This document shows, piece after piece, positions 42,053 to 50,697 of a stretch of 64,000 nucleotides of DNA (the first letter of the stretch is position 1; the number at the start of each line of letters is the position of its first letter). The stretch covers positions 264,653 to 328,652 of the forward strand of contig NZ_LYXE01000090.1 of assembly GCF_002532075.1 (NCBI RefSeq), in the 5' to 3' direction. This DNA is from Candidatus Chloroploca asiatica (GTDB lineage: Bacteria; Chloroflexota; Chloroflexia; Chloroflexales; Chloroflexaceae). The notes below the pieces were generated by a model. That model had not been told where the DNA came from, ran no database searches, and worked only from the letters and a program-made list of their open reading frames with translations. A program made the position numbers and the translations under genes.

Positions 42053-43210
42053 TCATCCACCGCTTGCATTATACACGTTCATAATCGACTCATATGCGCG
42101 CTCGGCTGAAAAATGGCTGCATGCACGGGCACGAGCAGCCACAGACAGCGCGGCCCGTCTGGTCGGATCAGCCAAGAGACTGCTGATGGCCTCGACAAGG
42201 GCAGGCGTATCCCGTGGTGACACCAGCAGGCCACATGGGCCAATCACCTCGGGGAGCGAGCCGGCCCGCGTGGCAACAAGTGGCGTCCCACAGGCCAGCG
42301 CTTCGAGGGCGGGCAACCCGAAGCCTTCAAGCAATGAAGGCAAGACAACCAGATCCGCCAACGCATAGTAGACCGGCATCAAGGCATCGGGCACACTGCC
42401 AACTTCAACCACCCGGTTCCAGGCTCCTCCAGCAGCCTCAATGACCTTCTGCCGATAGGCCGCGTCCCACTGACCAACAATGACCAGGCGCACATCATCA
42501 GGCAGGGCATCCAGTCCGGCAACGAGATACTCTAGCCCTTTGCGCGGGTTGGAAAAGCCCACATAGAGCAAGACCCGACACCCTTGGAGCCCAAGTTGCT
42601 GACGCAAAGGCTCAACCCGGGCAACTGGCTGAGGAGCAAAATAGTCCGTATCAACACTCTCGGGGGTGAGGGCAATCGCACGTTCGGATAGGCCATAGTG
42701 GGTCACGAATTCCTGCCGTGTCGCCTCGCTGAGTGAGACCAAAGCACGGGCACGGTAGAGGGTTGGCCGTTCGAGCAGATGCATCGCCGTTGTATAGTAC
42801 ACCCGGCGAAAAGCGCGATTCGCCACCGACGAAGCATAGGGCTGACCATTATCAGCGGTAAGCCGCTGGTGAAAAGATTGCAGCAGACTCGCAACAAACG
42901 GTCCGCGGTAGGCCCAGGCAAAATGCACATCGAGAAAATGGACAAAATCAAACGGTTGCCGAGCGTGTTGCTGCGCGACATGCCGAGCAGCGTGCCACCC
43001 ATAGCCAATCCAGTCGGAGCGGCCAATGGCAACCCGCTCAACCACCATGCCCGCCGTCACCGTCCGCGGCAGCGTCCCGGGGCGCCGTGCGGCCACCATA
43101 GTCACCTCGTGTCCACCAGCAACCAGCCGTTCAGCCAGCCGTTCAGCATAGACAGCGAGGCCCGACGACCGTACTGGAGCAACATCGAGGCTAATCAGAC
43201 AGAGGCGCAT
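42053..43210 (-). CDS. GT4-family glycosyltransferase
   Basis: This 385-residue GT-B enzyme opens with MRLCLISLDVAPVRSSGLAVYAE, the first strand and glycine-rich loop. The C-terminal lobe starts at VLLYVGFSNPRKGLEYLV, and PSLLEGFGLPALEALACGTPLVATR contains the EX7E donor-binding element. It overlaps the end of the upstream glycosyltransferase gene by 20 bp, indicating coupled translation. The substrate is unknown. Confidence 0.92.
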   Translation of the reverse strand: MRLCLISLDVAPVRSSGLAVYAERLAERLVAGGHEVTMVAARRPGTLPRTVTAGMVVERVAIGRSDWIGYGWHAARHVAQQHARQPFDFVHFLDVHFAWAYRGPFVASLLQSFHQRLTADNGQPYASSVANRAFRRVYYTTAMHLLERPTLYRARALVSLSEATRQEFVTHYGLSERAIALTPESVDTDYFAPQPVARVEPLRQQLGLQGCRVLLYVGFSNPRKGLEYLVAGLDALPDDVRLVIVGQWDAAYRQKVIEAAGGAWNRVVEVGSVPDALMPVYYALADLVVLPSLLEGFGLPALEALACGTPLVATRAGSLPEVIGPCGLLVSPRDTPALVEAISSLLADPTRRAALSVAARARACSHFSAERAYESIMNVYNASGG

Positions 43211-44258
43211 GGACTTCCATCAAAATATCATTGAGCACAGCGCCAATTCGGGCAATGCTATAGCGCTCGATCAGGTGAGAATAGCCACCCCAGGCAATCT
43301 TCTCGCGTAACTCGCGATCATTGCGCAGGGTCAAAATCGCATCAACCAGCGACTGGGGATTCGCAAGTTCACACATATAGACATGCTCGCCATGAACAAA
43401 GATTTCGGCATTGGCGGCATTATTGCCAACAATCGTCGGTCGGGCCATCCCTAAAAACTGATAGGTCTTGGTGGCAATCACATTCTGGGCTTTGCTATTA
43501 TCAGAAAAATGCCCACCCAGGCAAACTGACGCCTCGGCGATAGCCTCGGGCAGTTTGTGGTAGGGAACCCAGCCCATAAAGCCGATATTAGTGCATCCAA
43601 GTGACTCAGCCAGGGCGCGGATCTCACCAAACCGAAGACCCTCACCCGCGATTTGAAAGACAATCTCAGGCTCGTTTTCAAGCAATTTCGCGGCCTGAAC
43701 AATATATTCAATGCCCTGCAACGGCAGAAATGAGCCATAATAAAAGACCTTGAAAGGGTGCTCGGCTGGCGCAGGGCGGGGAAAGAAGATCTCTTCGTCA
43801 TATCCAAGGTAGAGTACCCGGAATAATTCGGGGGGTAAATGATACAACCGAGTAAAATACGCACAGTGGGCCTGAGTATCGAGAACAACGACATCGGCCA
43901 TGCGACAAACCAGACGATCCATCAAAAAGATCATACGTCCGGCGAATGAATCAGGCTTGATCACACGACGATCAAGGCAAAGCGTGTTAAAAGTCGAGAG
44001 ATACGCATCAAAAACAATAGGCTTCCGCGTACATAAACGCATCAGGAGGACAAGGAGGTAACCATAAAACCCTACAAAAACAATATCGTGAGGTTTACGA
44101 TGCATTAATACCTTAAAAAAAAGCCGTACGTGACGTATGATATAATTCTTGCCACTATCAGTAATTGCAATCACCTCAGCATGCTGCTGAAGTGCTTTCA
44201 AAATAATCTGATTACGGACATATTCTGGCTCACGTCCACATACGAACAGTACTCGCAT
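43191..44258 (-). CDS. GT4-type glycosyltransferase
   Basis: This 355-residue protein has the glycosyltransferase-group-1 layout: MRVLFVCGREPEYVRNQIIL at the N-terminus, VFYYGSFLPLQGIEYIVQAAKLL starting the second lobe, and NVIATKTYQFLGMARPTIVGNN as an atypical donor site where the usual EX7E becomes T-K-T-Y. ATG at 44258 is preferred with AGGAGG a few bases upstream. It is the first gene of the minus-strand surface-glycan operon. Function beyond the fold is unknown. Confidence 0.85.
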   Translation of the reverse strand: MRVLFVCGREPEYVRNQIILKALQQHAEVIAITDSGKNYIIRHVRLFFKVLMHRKPHDIVFVGFYGYLLVLLMRLCTRKPIVFDAYLSTFNTLCLDRRVIKPDSFAGRMIFLMDRLVCRMADVVVLDTQAHCAYFTRLYHLPPELFRVLYLGYDEEIFFPRPAPAEHPFKVFYYGSFLPLQGIEYIVQAAKLLENEPEIVFQIAGEGLRFGEIRALAESLGCTNIGFMGWVPYHKLPEAIAEASVCLGGHFSDNSKAQNVIATKTYQFLGMARPTIVGNNAANAEIFVHGEHVYMCELANPQSLVDAILTLRNDRELREKIAWGGYSHLIERYSIARIGAVLNDILMEVHAPLSD

Positions 44259-44311
44259 ACATCCTCCTGCGACGGCCATTATAGCTCAGTTGCAGGGTAA
44301 AGGCAACGCTC

Positions 44312-45253
44312 GTGGCCTCACCCGCCGTCCCCGACCAACTTCTTCCGCTCTATGTGGTTGTGCTCAACTGGAATTTACCTGCGGATACAATCGCCTGCCT
44401 GCAGTCACTCCAAGCCGCTGCGCTGCCCGAGGTACATCTTCTGGTGGTAGACAATGGCTCAACTGATGATTCCCTGCACCAGATCCGGCATCACTTTCCC
44501 GATCAGGTAGAACTGGTGGCGTTGCCAGAAAACCGTGGGTTTGCCGGGGGGATGAACGCCGGCATTGAGGTAGCGTTGCGCGCCGGGGCGGGTTCGATCC
44601 TCTTGCTCAATAATGATACGGTTGTGGAATCTACCATGCTCGCGACGTTGCTGGGGGCAGCGCAACAACGGCCACAAGCCGGCATTCTCGGGCCGGCGAT
44701 CTACTACTATGATGCGCCCGAACGCCTCTGGCAGATCGGCGCACGCCAGCATCCCCGCTTTCCCGTGCCCGTCAACCTGGGCCTACGCGAGATCCGTCGG
44801 ACAGGAGGGCAACCCTTCCCTGCTGACTATGTGACCGGGTGTGCCATGCTTGTACGCCGCGAGGTCTTTGAGCACGTGGGCTTGCTCGATCCTACCTACG
44901 TCATGTACTTCGAGGACGCCGATTTCTGTCAACGGGCGCGCAAAGCCAGGTACGAGATCTGGTGCATCCCCGCCGCACGGATGTGGCATCGCGTCTCGCT
45001 CAGTGCCAACAAAGTCAAACCTGCTAGTCGGTATACCTTTGCCTGGGGACGCGGGCGCTTTTACCGTCGCTATCCCCATGGGCGCTCACCGACGTTGACC
45101 TTGAGCTATCTCTTGCTGAGCACCGCAGTGAAAGCTGGGGGCGATCTGCTTCGTGGCGACTGGCAGCCGGCACTCTGGCTGTGGCGAGGGATGCTCGATG
45201 GGTATCGGCTGCGCCCATTGCGTGGGCCAGTGCTTGGGGTGACGCATGAGTAG
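44312..45253 (+). CDS. GT2-family glycosyltransferase (rhamnosyltransferase-like)
   Basis: This 313-residue GT-A enzyme begins VVVLNWNLPADTIACLQSL and has the nucleotide-binding LLVVDNGSTDDS. LLNNDTVV is the DXD-equivalent, and YVMYFEDADFCQRARKARY contains the ED that acts as base. The layout resembles rhamnosyl- and similar glycan-elongating transferases. The start is GTG at 44312, 53 bp from the divergent glycosyltransferase gene. Its 3' end is eight bp from the end of the LuxR-Kelch gene. Confidence 0.92.
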   Translation: MASPAVPDQLLPLYVVVLNWNLPADTIACLQSLQAAALPEVHLLVVDNGSTDDSLHQIRHHFPDQVELVALPENRGFAGGMNAGIEVALRAGAGSILLLNNDTVVESTMLATLLGAAQQRPQAGILGPAIYYYDAPERLWQIGARQHPRFPVPVNLGLREIRRTGGQPFPADYVTGCAMLVRREVFEHVGLLDPTYVMYFEDADFCQRARKARYEIWCIPAARMWHRVSLSANKVKPASRYTFAWGRGRFYRRYPHGRSPTLTLSYLLLSTAVKAGGDLLRGDWQPALWLWRGMLDGYRLRPLRGPVLGVTHE

Positions 45254-45261
45254 GGTTCTGC

Positions 45262-46773
45262 TCACGGCAGAAGCGGCTCGGTGGCGCGGCTCGGGACAAA
45301 GATTGTAAAGATGACCCGGTATTCGCCAACGGCGCCTGGGGGCGACGCATCGGCACCGGCGACAAAAAAGAGGCTGGTATTGAAAAGCACCAGATCACTC
45401 GCCTGGAACGCAATCTCGGGCATCGTATAGGTCGACCAGGCATCCGCAACCGGATTATACTGCCAGGCGGCCTGGGCATCGTCATCAAAGACAAGCAAGG
45501 TATTGATCACCGCCGCAAGTCCGGGCTTGGCAATGGCAATAGGCATCGGCGCTTTGCCTTCCCATCGACCGCCATTGTCGGCCCCGGGATCAAGGCGAAG
45601 CGTGTCACGCAAAGGGCCACTCGCGCCTTCGCCACCTACCAGATAGATCTGGCCAGCCAGGGTCGTTGCATTGGCATGCTGGCGACCTGAAGGCAAGGAG
45701 ACACCCCGTGACCAGCTATCTTGCTCGGGATCATAGATGAACACGTCTTCAACAAGCCGCTGACCGTTCCATCCGCCAATCACGTAGATCCGACCTTCCC
45801 AGACCGTCAGCGCATAACGACTCCGTGGCTCAGGCAGCGAACTCAACACTTCCCATTGCTGCTCACGCGGGTTGTAGGCTTCAAGCACATTGCTGACCGC
45901 TCCGCCGACAGTTTCGCCACCGGGGACATAAATTTTACCCCGCAGCACGATAGCGTCTATTTCGGTTACTGCGGTTGGCTTATCGACCAGCGAAACCCAG
46001 AGGCCTGTCTGAGGATCGTATCGGTCGAGCAAGGCAAGCGGCTGATCGTCCTGCATCCCACCGATGGCATAGATGCGACCATCCACATCATAGGCTGCGA
46101 GCGCCAGGTTATGGCGTGGGCGGGGCAACGGCGCATGCGTAATCCAGCGTTCGTGTGAACCCTGCTGCATTGTTCCCGCCGAGCCAGGAAGATCAGTGGC
46201 AACCACAGGCGCCGACGGTTCTGCGATATTGCGCCCCGACCAGACCACAAAACCCACCAGGCCAAGCACAACCACTAGCACCAAGGTGCCTACCAGCACA
46301 CCCAGATTCGTTGAGCGAGGGATCGTACGTGGGGCCGAGGCAACGCTGTTCGCCTCGGCCAGTTCATCAATAGGCGTAACTTGCGGACTGGTCACAGCAA
46401 AAACTGGGGTGACAGGGGCAAGATCTGGCTCTGACTCAAGACGAGGGGCATCAACTGGAGACGCAGGGTCAACCTCAAGCGGCGTAACCGTCGTGACTGG
46501 CTCGGCCAAGATTTGTGGCTGAGGCACATCCACCTCAAGCAGGAACTCTGGGGCATCACTATGCGTCGCCGAAACAAGCCCATTGCGAATCGCATAGACG
46601 GTTGCCTCGGTACGCGAGACGACCCCGATCTTGCCAAAAATGTTGCGCAGATGGACTTTGACCGTATTGATGCTAATATTCAGCTGCAGGGCGATCTGTT
46701 GATTGGTTGCCCCGGTTGCGACAAGACGCAAAATTTCGCGCTCACGCTCGCTAATCTGGATGTCGTTGGTCAT
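45262..46773 (-). CDS. LuxR-type HTH regulator tethered by a membrane helix to a Kelch propeller
   Basis: This 503-residue protein has an unusual order. Residues 1-65 are a GerE/LuxR DNA-binding domain (EREILRLVATGATNQQIALQ, NTVKVHLRNIFGKIGV). Residues 70-150 are a Pro/Thr/Ser-rich linker. A single helix follows at about 156-180 (NLGVLVGTLVLVVVLGLVGF). Residues 205-495 are Kelch repeats: GRIYAIGGMQDDQPL, GKIYVPGGE, GRIYVIGGWNGQRLVE and QIYLVGGEGA. The N-terminus lies in the cytoplasm if the positive-inside rule holds, so the propeller faces outward, which would make this a one-component, membrane-bound transcription regulator that senses an extracellular ligand. Confidence 0.85.
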   Translation of the reverse strand: MTNDIQISEREREILRLVATGATNQQIALQLNISINTVKVHLRNIFGKIGVVSRTEATVYAIRNGLVSATHSDAPEFLLEVDVPQPQILAEPVTTVTPLEVDPASPVDAPRLESEPDLAPVTPVFAVTSPQVTPIDELAEANSVASAPRTIPRSTNLGVLVGTLVLVVVLGLVGFVVWSGRNIAEPSAPVVATDLPGSAGTMQQGSHERWITHAPLPRPRHNLALAAYDVDGRIYAIGGMQDDQPLALLDRYDPQTGLWVSLVDKPTAVTEIDAIVLRGKIYVPGGETVGGAVSNVLEAYNPREQQWEVLSSLPEPRSRYALTVWEGRIYVIGGWNGQRLVEDVFIYDPEQDSWSRGVSLPSGRQHANATTLAGQIYLVGGEGASGPLRDTLRLDPGADNGGRWEGKAPMPIAIAKPGLAAVINTLLVFDDDAQAAWQYNPVADAWSTYTMPEIAFQASDLVLFNTSLFFVAGADASPPGAVGEYRVIFTIFVPSRATEPLLP

Positions 46774-46839
46774 GGTGCCATTCTATGTGCTGAGTCTATC
46801 CTCGTGATCATAGCATGAGCAGACATCGTGGGCAAGTTG

Positions 46840-47553
46840 TCAGCGCTGTCGGTTCTGGCGCAGCGTGTCAATCGTGACGAATTCAAGGCCCTTCAAAGTG
46901 AGGGCACTGAGGATGGCGTCGGTCAGCGTCGCGACCGAAGGGCCAGCCAGGGCTTCGTGCAACACGATCAATGCGCCAGCGTCGGCCTGCGCAACGACCT
47001 GGCGAATGCTCAGCGCTGCCGGTTGCATCCAGTGGACGGGCATAATGCTGCCGAGCACCGGCTGATAGCCCCACGTGCGAAAAGCCTGGATCAGCGAGGC
47101 ACTGAAGTGACCAAAGGGAGGGCGCACACTCGTGATCGTCGCAGGGTCACGCCCGCTATACTTCGCCAGCAGATCGCGCGTCTCATCAAGCATCCCGTGC
47201 AAGGCCACCTGGTTTTCGAGCAGAAACGAGCGATGGCGGTAGCCGTGAACCATCAACTGATGGCCAGCGGCGGCGGCGGCCTGAACCAACTCGGGATGCG
47301 CTTTGACCCGTTCACCAAGCCATGAAAAGGTCGCAACAACCCGATGGCGTTGCAGCACCTCGAGCAGCGCCGGTGTATCCTCGGGATGCGGCCCATCATC
47401 ATAACTCAGCGCTATTTGCAGGCGCGATTGGTCGCCCATCCACAAGATCTCGGGGAAATGACGATCAAGCAGCCGCGTCGCATCATTCAACGACGTGGCT
47501 GCATAGGTCTGAAACAGCTCGGCCCAGCCTGGCCTAACGCCTCTTTTGCTCAT
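46840..47553 (-). CDS. Polysaccharide deacetylase (NodB-type)
   Basis: This 237-residue protein has the NodB homology fold. LSYDDGPHPEDTPALLEVL holds the catalytic and metal-binding aspartates, and HQLMVHGYRHRSF contains the HxxxH pair. VRPPFGHFSASLIQAF is the third motif. No signal peptide is present, so it is cytoplasmic or membrane-associated by other means. ATG at 47553 overlaps the upstream gene by 20 bp. It could trim acetyl groups from chitin-like sugars, peptidoglycan or GPI-like molecules; the substrate is unknown. Confidence 0.9.
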   Translation of the reverse strand: MSKRGVRPGWAELFQTYAATSLNDATRLLDRHFPEILWMGDQSRLQIALSYDDGPHPEDTPALLEVLQRHRVVATFSWLGERVKAHPELVQAAAAAGHQLMVHGYRHRSFLLENQVALHGMLDETRDLLAKYSGRDPATITSVRPPFGHFSASLIQAFRTWGYQPVLGSIMPVHWMQPAALSIRQVVAQADAGALIVLHEALAGPSVATLTDAILSALTLKGLEFVTIDTLRQNRQR

Positions 47554-47917
47554 TGGCGTCGGGGAGAAAGATAGAAAGAAGGAACGAGACAATGCTCACC
47601 ACGATCGACCCTAACAACGCCGCGAAGAAGCCATCAACAGTGAAACCTGCCCCAAAAAAACTTGAGGCGATCCACGCCGAGAAGCTAAAACAGATGGCAT
47701 TGATCACCAGCGTAAAGAGCCCCAACGTCAACATGACAAGTGGACAAGAGAGGAGCGTCAGCAATGGTCGAATAAACGCATTGACCAGACCAAAAACCGC
47801 AGCCATGACCAGCACGGCAAACCAGCCATTCTGGTCGGTAATATTGATCCCGGGCACCGTCCAGGCCGCGACTACCAGCGATGCTGCCGTGATGAGCCAG
47901 CGCAACAAAAGTTGCAT
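47534..47917 (-). CDS. Holin-like four-helix membrane protein (DUF360/PF04020 type)
   Basis: This 127-residue protein has four hydrophobic segments: LLLRWLITAASLVVAAWTVP, a second at WFAVLVMAAVFGLVNAFI, PLVMLTLGLFTLVINAICF and FFAALLGSIVVSIVSFLLSI. It fits the 'phage holin family' PF04020, a widespread chromosomal membrane protein with no proven holin role. It overlaps the deacetylase gene, so the pair is co-translated. No phage gene is near, so the name should not be read as prophage evidence. Confidence 0.85.
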   Translation of the reverse strand: MQLLLRWLITAASLVVAAWTVPGINITDQNGWFAVLVMAAVFGLVNAFIRPLLTLLSCPLVMLTLGLFTLVINAICFSFSAWIASSFFGAGFTVDGFFAALLGSIVVSIVSFLLSIFLPDANEQKRR

Positions 47918-48050
47918 CTCTGCATCCTTTCTGTGAGCGAACTACGCCGCCAGCACATATCATACCGCAAAAGTGGGGAAGGTGTGTATAAGTTGTGTGT
48001 AACCTACGTTTCTTGATACCAACGGGGGCTTCGACAGGCTCAGCCTCCGT

Positions 48051-48088
48051 CCGTTCGCAACGACCATCGTCCGCCGTTCGCAACGACC
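48051..48088. repeat. Tandem 15-bp direct repeat
   Basis: CCGTTCGCAACGACC occurs at 48051-48065 and again at 48074-48088. The sequence forms part of a 341-bp region without genes (47918-48258) that also has the dispersed repeat at 48119. Confidence 0.6.
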
Positions 48089-48118
48089 GTGGAGCCGTTG
48101 CGCTCCGAGTATGAGATG

Positions 48119-48193
48119 TTGTTGCTTAGGAGCGCAGCGAAGCATCTGTGCCGTCTGAACGCCTGAGACCCTTCGCTCCGCTCAGGGTGACAA
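48119..48193. repeat. Dispersed repeat, copy with both halves
   Basis: Its first 28 bp are identical to 26215-26242, and its last 32 bp match 41970-42001 with two differences. It thus links the two other copies as a single element of about 75 bp that ends TCAGGGTGACAA. No coding gene is present. Confidence 0.8.
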
Positions 48194-48226
48194 AATATCA
48201 GCAAACTTACTTCACAAACTATTCAG

Positions 48227-48232
48227 TATAAT
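48227..48232 (+). promoter_or_regulatory. -10 element upstream of the AlkC-like gene
   Basis: A consensus TATAAT lies 27 bp before the ATG at 48259. The -35 is weak, and no TG precedes the hexamer. GGAAGGA lies at 48244-48250 before the start. Confidence 0.6.
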
Positions 48233-48258
48233 AGAGCCGAGAGGGAAGGAACTCTGTG

Positions 48259-49377
48259 ATGACCGAGCGACAGCGCTTCAAAGACTCTTTTGATGAACAA
48301 CTGGCTCACGATCTGGCGACACGCCTCAGCGTTGTTGCACCCACGTTTCCTGCGGAAGCGTTTGTGGCACAGATCGTCCCTCAGCTTGCGCCACTTGAAT
48401 TAAAGGCTCGCGTAACGATTTTTGCCCAGGCCCTACGCGATCATCTTCCTAGAGATTATCCTACGGCGCTATCGCTCTTGCTGGCGACCCTCGGGCCACC
48501 CCATCGCGAAGATCAGGGTATGTTCAATGATGGTTGGTATCTGATGCCAGTGGCGGCTTTTATTGAACTGTATGGCCTGGATCATCTTGAGGCGTCGCTC
48601 GCTGCGATGCATGCGCTTACGCAGCGTCACACCGCTGAATTTGCCATTCGACCTTTTCTGGTGCGTTATCCTGATGCGGTGCTCGCAAAGCTGCATCAGT
48701 GGGCCACCGACGAGAGTTTCCATGTCCGTCGTCTCGTCAGCGAAGGAACCCGCCCGCGTCTACCGTGGGCCACCCGTCTCGATCAGTTTATCGTCGATCC
48801 GACACCTGTCCTCGACTTGCTTGAGCACCTCAAAGACGATCCTTCAGCCTACGTCCGCCGCTCGGTCGCCAATCATCTCAATGATCTTGCCAAAGATCAC
48901 CCCGAACGCGTTGTGGCAACGCTCAGCCGTTGGCGCGAAGGTGCCGATACACAACGCCTCGCGTTGATTCGCCACGCCCTGCGCACCCTCGTCAAGCAAG
49001 GTCATCCCGAGGCGCTGCAGATCCTCGGGGCTGCCTCACCCGAAGTAAAGTTCATCGCGTTCACCGTGACGCCGACGACCGTGCCGCTTGGAGGCATCCT
49101 GCATCTTGCCGTGCAGATCGAAAGTACAAGTATCCGTCCACAGCAACTGGTCATTGATTATATCCTGCATCTAGTTGGCGCACGTGGCGAACGACGACGC
49201 AAAGTCTTCAAATGGGCCACACGCATCCTTGAACCAGGGGCGACCCTCACCCTGACTCGTAGGCACTCTTTTGCGCCAGTGTCGGTACGGCGCTATTATC
49301 CAGGAGCACATCAGATCGAACTGCAAGTCAATGGGGCAATCATTGGAGACGTCACATTTATGCTCGAGCAAGCATAA
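48259..49377 (+). CDS. AlkC-like DNA alkylation repair protein with Ig-like tail
   Basis: This 372-residue protein seems to belong to the AlkC/AlkD HEAT-like DNA glycosylase superfamily. HVRRLVSEGTRPRLPWATRL is a hallmark of the AlkC branch, which removes 3-methylcytosine and 3-methyladenine. The HEAT-like solenoid spans residues 1-255. Residues 260-372 form a beta-rich Ig-like domain (VTPTTVPLGGILHLAVQIES), as in several AlkC relatives. The ATG at 48259 is preferred over the overlapping GTG. Catalytic activity is inferred from the family. Confidence 0.85.
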   Translation: MTERQRFKDSFDEQLAHDLATRLSVVAPTFPAEAFVAQIVPQLAPLELKARVTIFAQALRDHLPRDYPTALSLLLATLGPPHREDQGMFNDGWYLMPVAAFIELYGLDHLEASLAAMHALTQRHTAEFAIRPFLVRYPDAVLAKLHQWATDESFHVRRLVSEGTRPRLPWATRLDQFIVDPTPVLDLLEHLKDDPSAYVRRSVANHLNDLAKDHPERVVATLSRWREGADTQRLALIRHALRTLVKQGHPEALQILGAASPEVKFIAFTVTPTTVPLGGILHLAVQIESTSIRPQQLVIDYILHLVGARGERRRKVFKWATRILEPGATLTLTRRHSFAPVSVRRYYPGAHQIELQVNGAIIGDVTFMLEQA

Positions 49378-49395
49378 GGATGCAAACCAAACCTG

Positions 49396-50580
49396 ATGCC
49401 AAAACCCATCCCTAATCTCGCCACTTCATCAACCCAGGTGGATCTGCGTTGGACGATGTTTGCGCTCTATGTCGCCGCAACGGTCGTCTTTTCAGACATG
49501 TATCTGACCCAGCCGATCCTCCCGTTGCTTGCCGAAGAATTTCAGGTCACGGCTTCGACCGCTGGGCTCACCATTTCGGCAGTTGTCGTCATGATTGCGC
49601 TTGGTTCAACAGCGTACGGGCCGTTGAGCGATATGATCGGACGCAAATCGGTGATGGTGGCAACATGCGCCCTCTTGAGTCTCCCGACGATGCTCGGGGC
49701 CTTTGCGACCAGTTTCGAGCAGATGCTCTTCTTTCGTGCGCTGCAAGGGCTCTGCATTCCCGGCTTAACGGCGGTAGCCGTAGCGTACCTGGGCGATCTC
49801 GTCGGGCCAGTCGCGCTGGGCAAAGTTGTCGGCGGATGGGTCGCAGCCAATGTTGCCGGCGGATTAGTGGGGCGTGTCGCAAGTGGCATCATTACCGATC
49901 TGGCCGGGTGGCGCGAAGTTTTCGTCATCTTTGCGCTGCTCACGATGGTCAGTGCCCTCCTGCTGGCCTTTTTGTTACCCGAGGATCGCGTGAGAGAGTC
50001 GGGAGGATGGGGGCAGGCCTACCGAGCAATGTTTGCCCACATCAATAACCCACAACTCTTCAGTGCCTTTATGATCGGTGGCGCACTCTTCTTCGGGTTT
50101 ATTGGCACCTTTACATTTCTCCCCTTTTACCTGACCGGCGAACCATTCCTCCTCTCAACGACCATGGTCGCCTTTGCCTATGTCAGCTATCTAGCGGGTG
50201 TCCTAGTCTCACCCATCGCAGGGAGCCTCTCGAACCGCATTTCGCGGCGCACCCTGATTACGCTGGGTCTACTCATTGCGATGCTCGGGCTCAGCCTTAC
50301 GCTGATCCCCGTCTTGCCATTGATCGCCGTCAGCCTCTTTATTTTGTGTACCGGCATGTTTACGGCGCAGGCGATCGCGCCGGCGCTCGTCAACACCCTG
50401 GCCAAACAAGCCAAAGGCGGGGCCGGGGCGCTCTACCTCGTCTTCTACTACATTGGGGGCACCCTAGGGGCAGTTGTGCCGGGGTTGGCCTGGCAAGCCT
50501 TCGGCTGGATAGGGGTTGTAGCGACCTGTCTGGCGGCCTTTGGGGTCGCCTTGATCGCCAATTGGCGCATCAAGATCTGA
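49396..50580 (+). CDS. MFS transporter, YnfM-like
   Basis: This 394-residue protein has twelve membrane segments and is of the major facilitator superfamily. SDMYLTQPILPLLAEEFQ and GPLSDMIGRKSVMV (motif A) are at residues 33-90, and RALQGLCIPGLTAVAVAYLG is motif B. It lies close to YnfM/arabinose-export-like members, which are multidrug or metabolite exporters. It starts 18 bp after the AlkC-like gene, so they are likely co-transcribed. The substrate is unknown. Confidence 0.9.
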   Translation: MPKPIPNLATSSTQVDLRWTMFALYVAATVVFSDMYLTQPILPLLAEEFQVTASTAGLTISAVVVMIALGSTAYGPLSDMIGRKSVMVATCALLSLPTMLGAFATSFEQMLFFRALQGLCIPGLTAVAVAYLGDLVGPVALGKVVGGWVAANVAGGLVGRVASGIITDLAGWREVFVIFALLTMVSALLLAFLLPEDRVRESGGWGQAYRAMFAHINNPQLFSAFMIGGALFFGFIGTFTFLPFYLTGEPFLLSTTMVAFAYVSYLAGVLVSPIAGSLSNRISRRTLITLGLLIAMLGLSLTLIPVLPLIAVSLFILCTGMFTAQAIAPALVNTLAKQAKGGAGALYLVFYYIGGTLGAVVPGLAWQAFGWIGVVATCLAAFGVALIANWRIKI

Positions 50581-50587
50581 ACACGTG

Positions 50588-50663
50588 TGGCAGGGCTGGT
50601 GCGATTCGAACGCACGACCATCCGCTTAGAAGGCGGGTGCTCTATCCCCTGAGCTACAGCCCC
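50588..50663 (-). tRNA. tRNA-Arg (anticodon TCT), CCA encoded
   Basis: On the minus strand the acceptor GGGGCTG pairs with CAGCCCT (with a G-T at the end), the D-arm is GCTC/GAGC, and the T-arm GTGCG/CGCAC encloses TTCGAAT. The anticodon loop CTTCTAA gives TCT at 50628-50630. The discriminator is G, and CCA is encoded at 50588-50590. The first base pair of the anticodon stem is a C-A mismatch (positions 27 and 43). Confidence 0.95.
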
Positions 50664-50673
50664 ACATAGCTCG

Positions 50674-50685
50674 ATTATAATACCA
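50674..50685 (-). promoter_or_regulatory. Extended -10 promoter of tRNA-Arg
   Basis: On the minus strand TGGTATTATAAT contains both TGG-TATTAT and an overlapping TATAAT (50674-50679). The start would lie within a few bases of the tRNA's 5' end. There is no convincing -35. Confidence 0.6.
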
Positions 50686-50697
50686 CGGGTCTTATAA

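Noticed and set aside
47534..47917. Holin-like protein as a sign of a prophage
   Set aside because: This family is widespread on chromosomes, and no phage gene, integrase or attachment site lies nearby.
48051..48088. CRISPR array
   Set aside because: Only two copies of a 15-bp repeat with an eight-base gap are present, without cas genes or further units.
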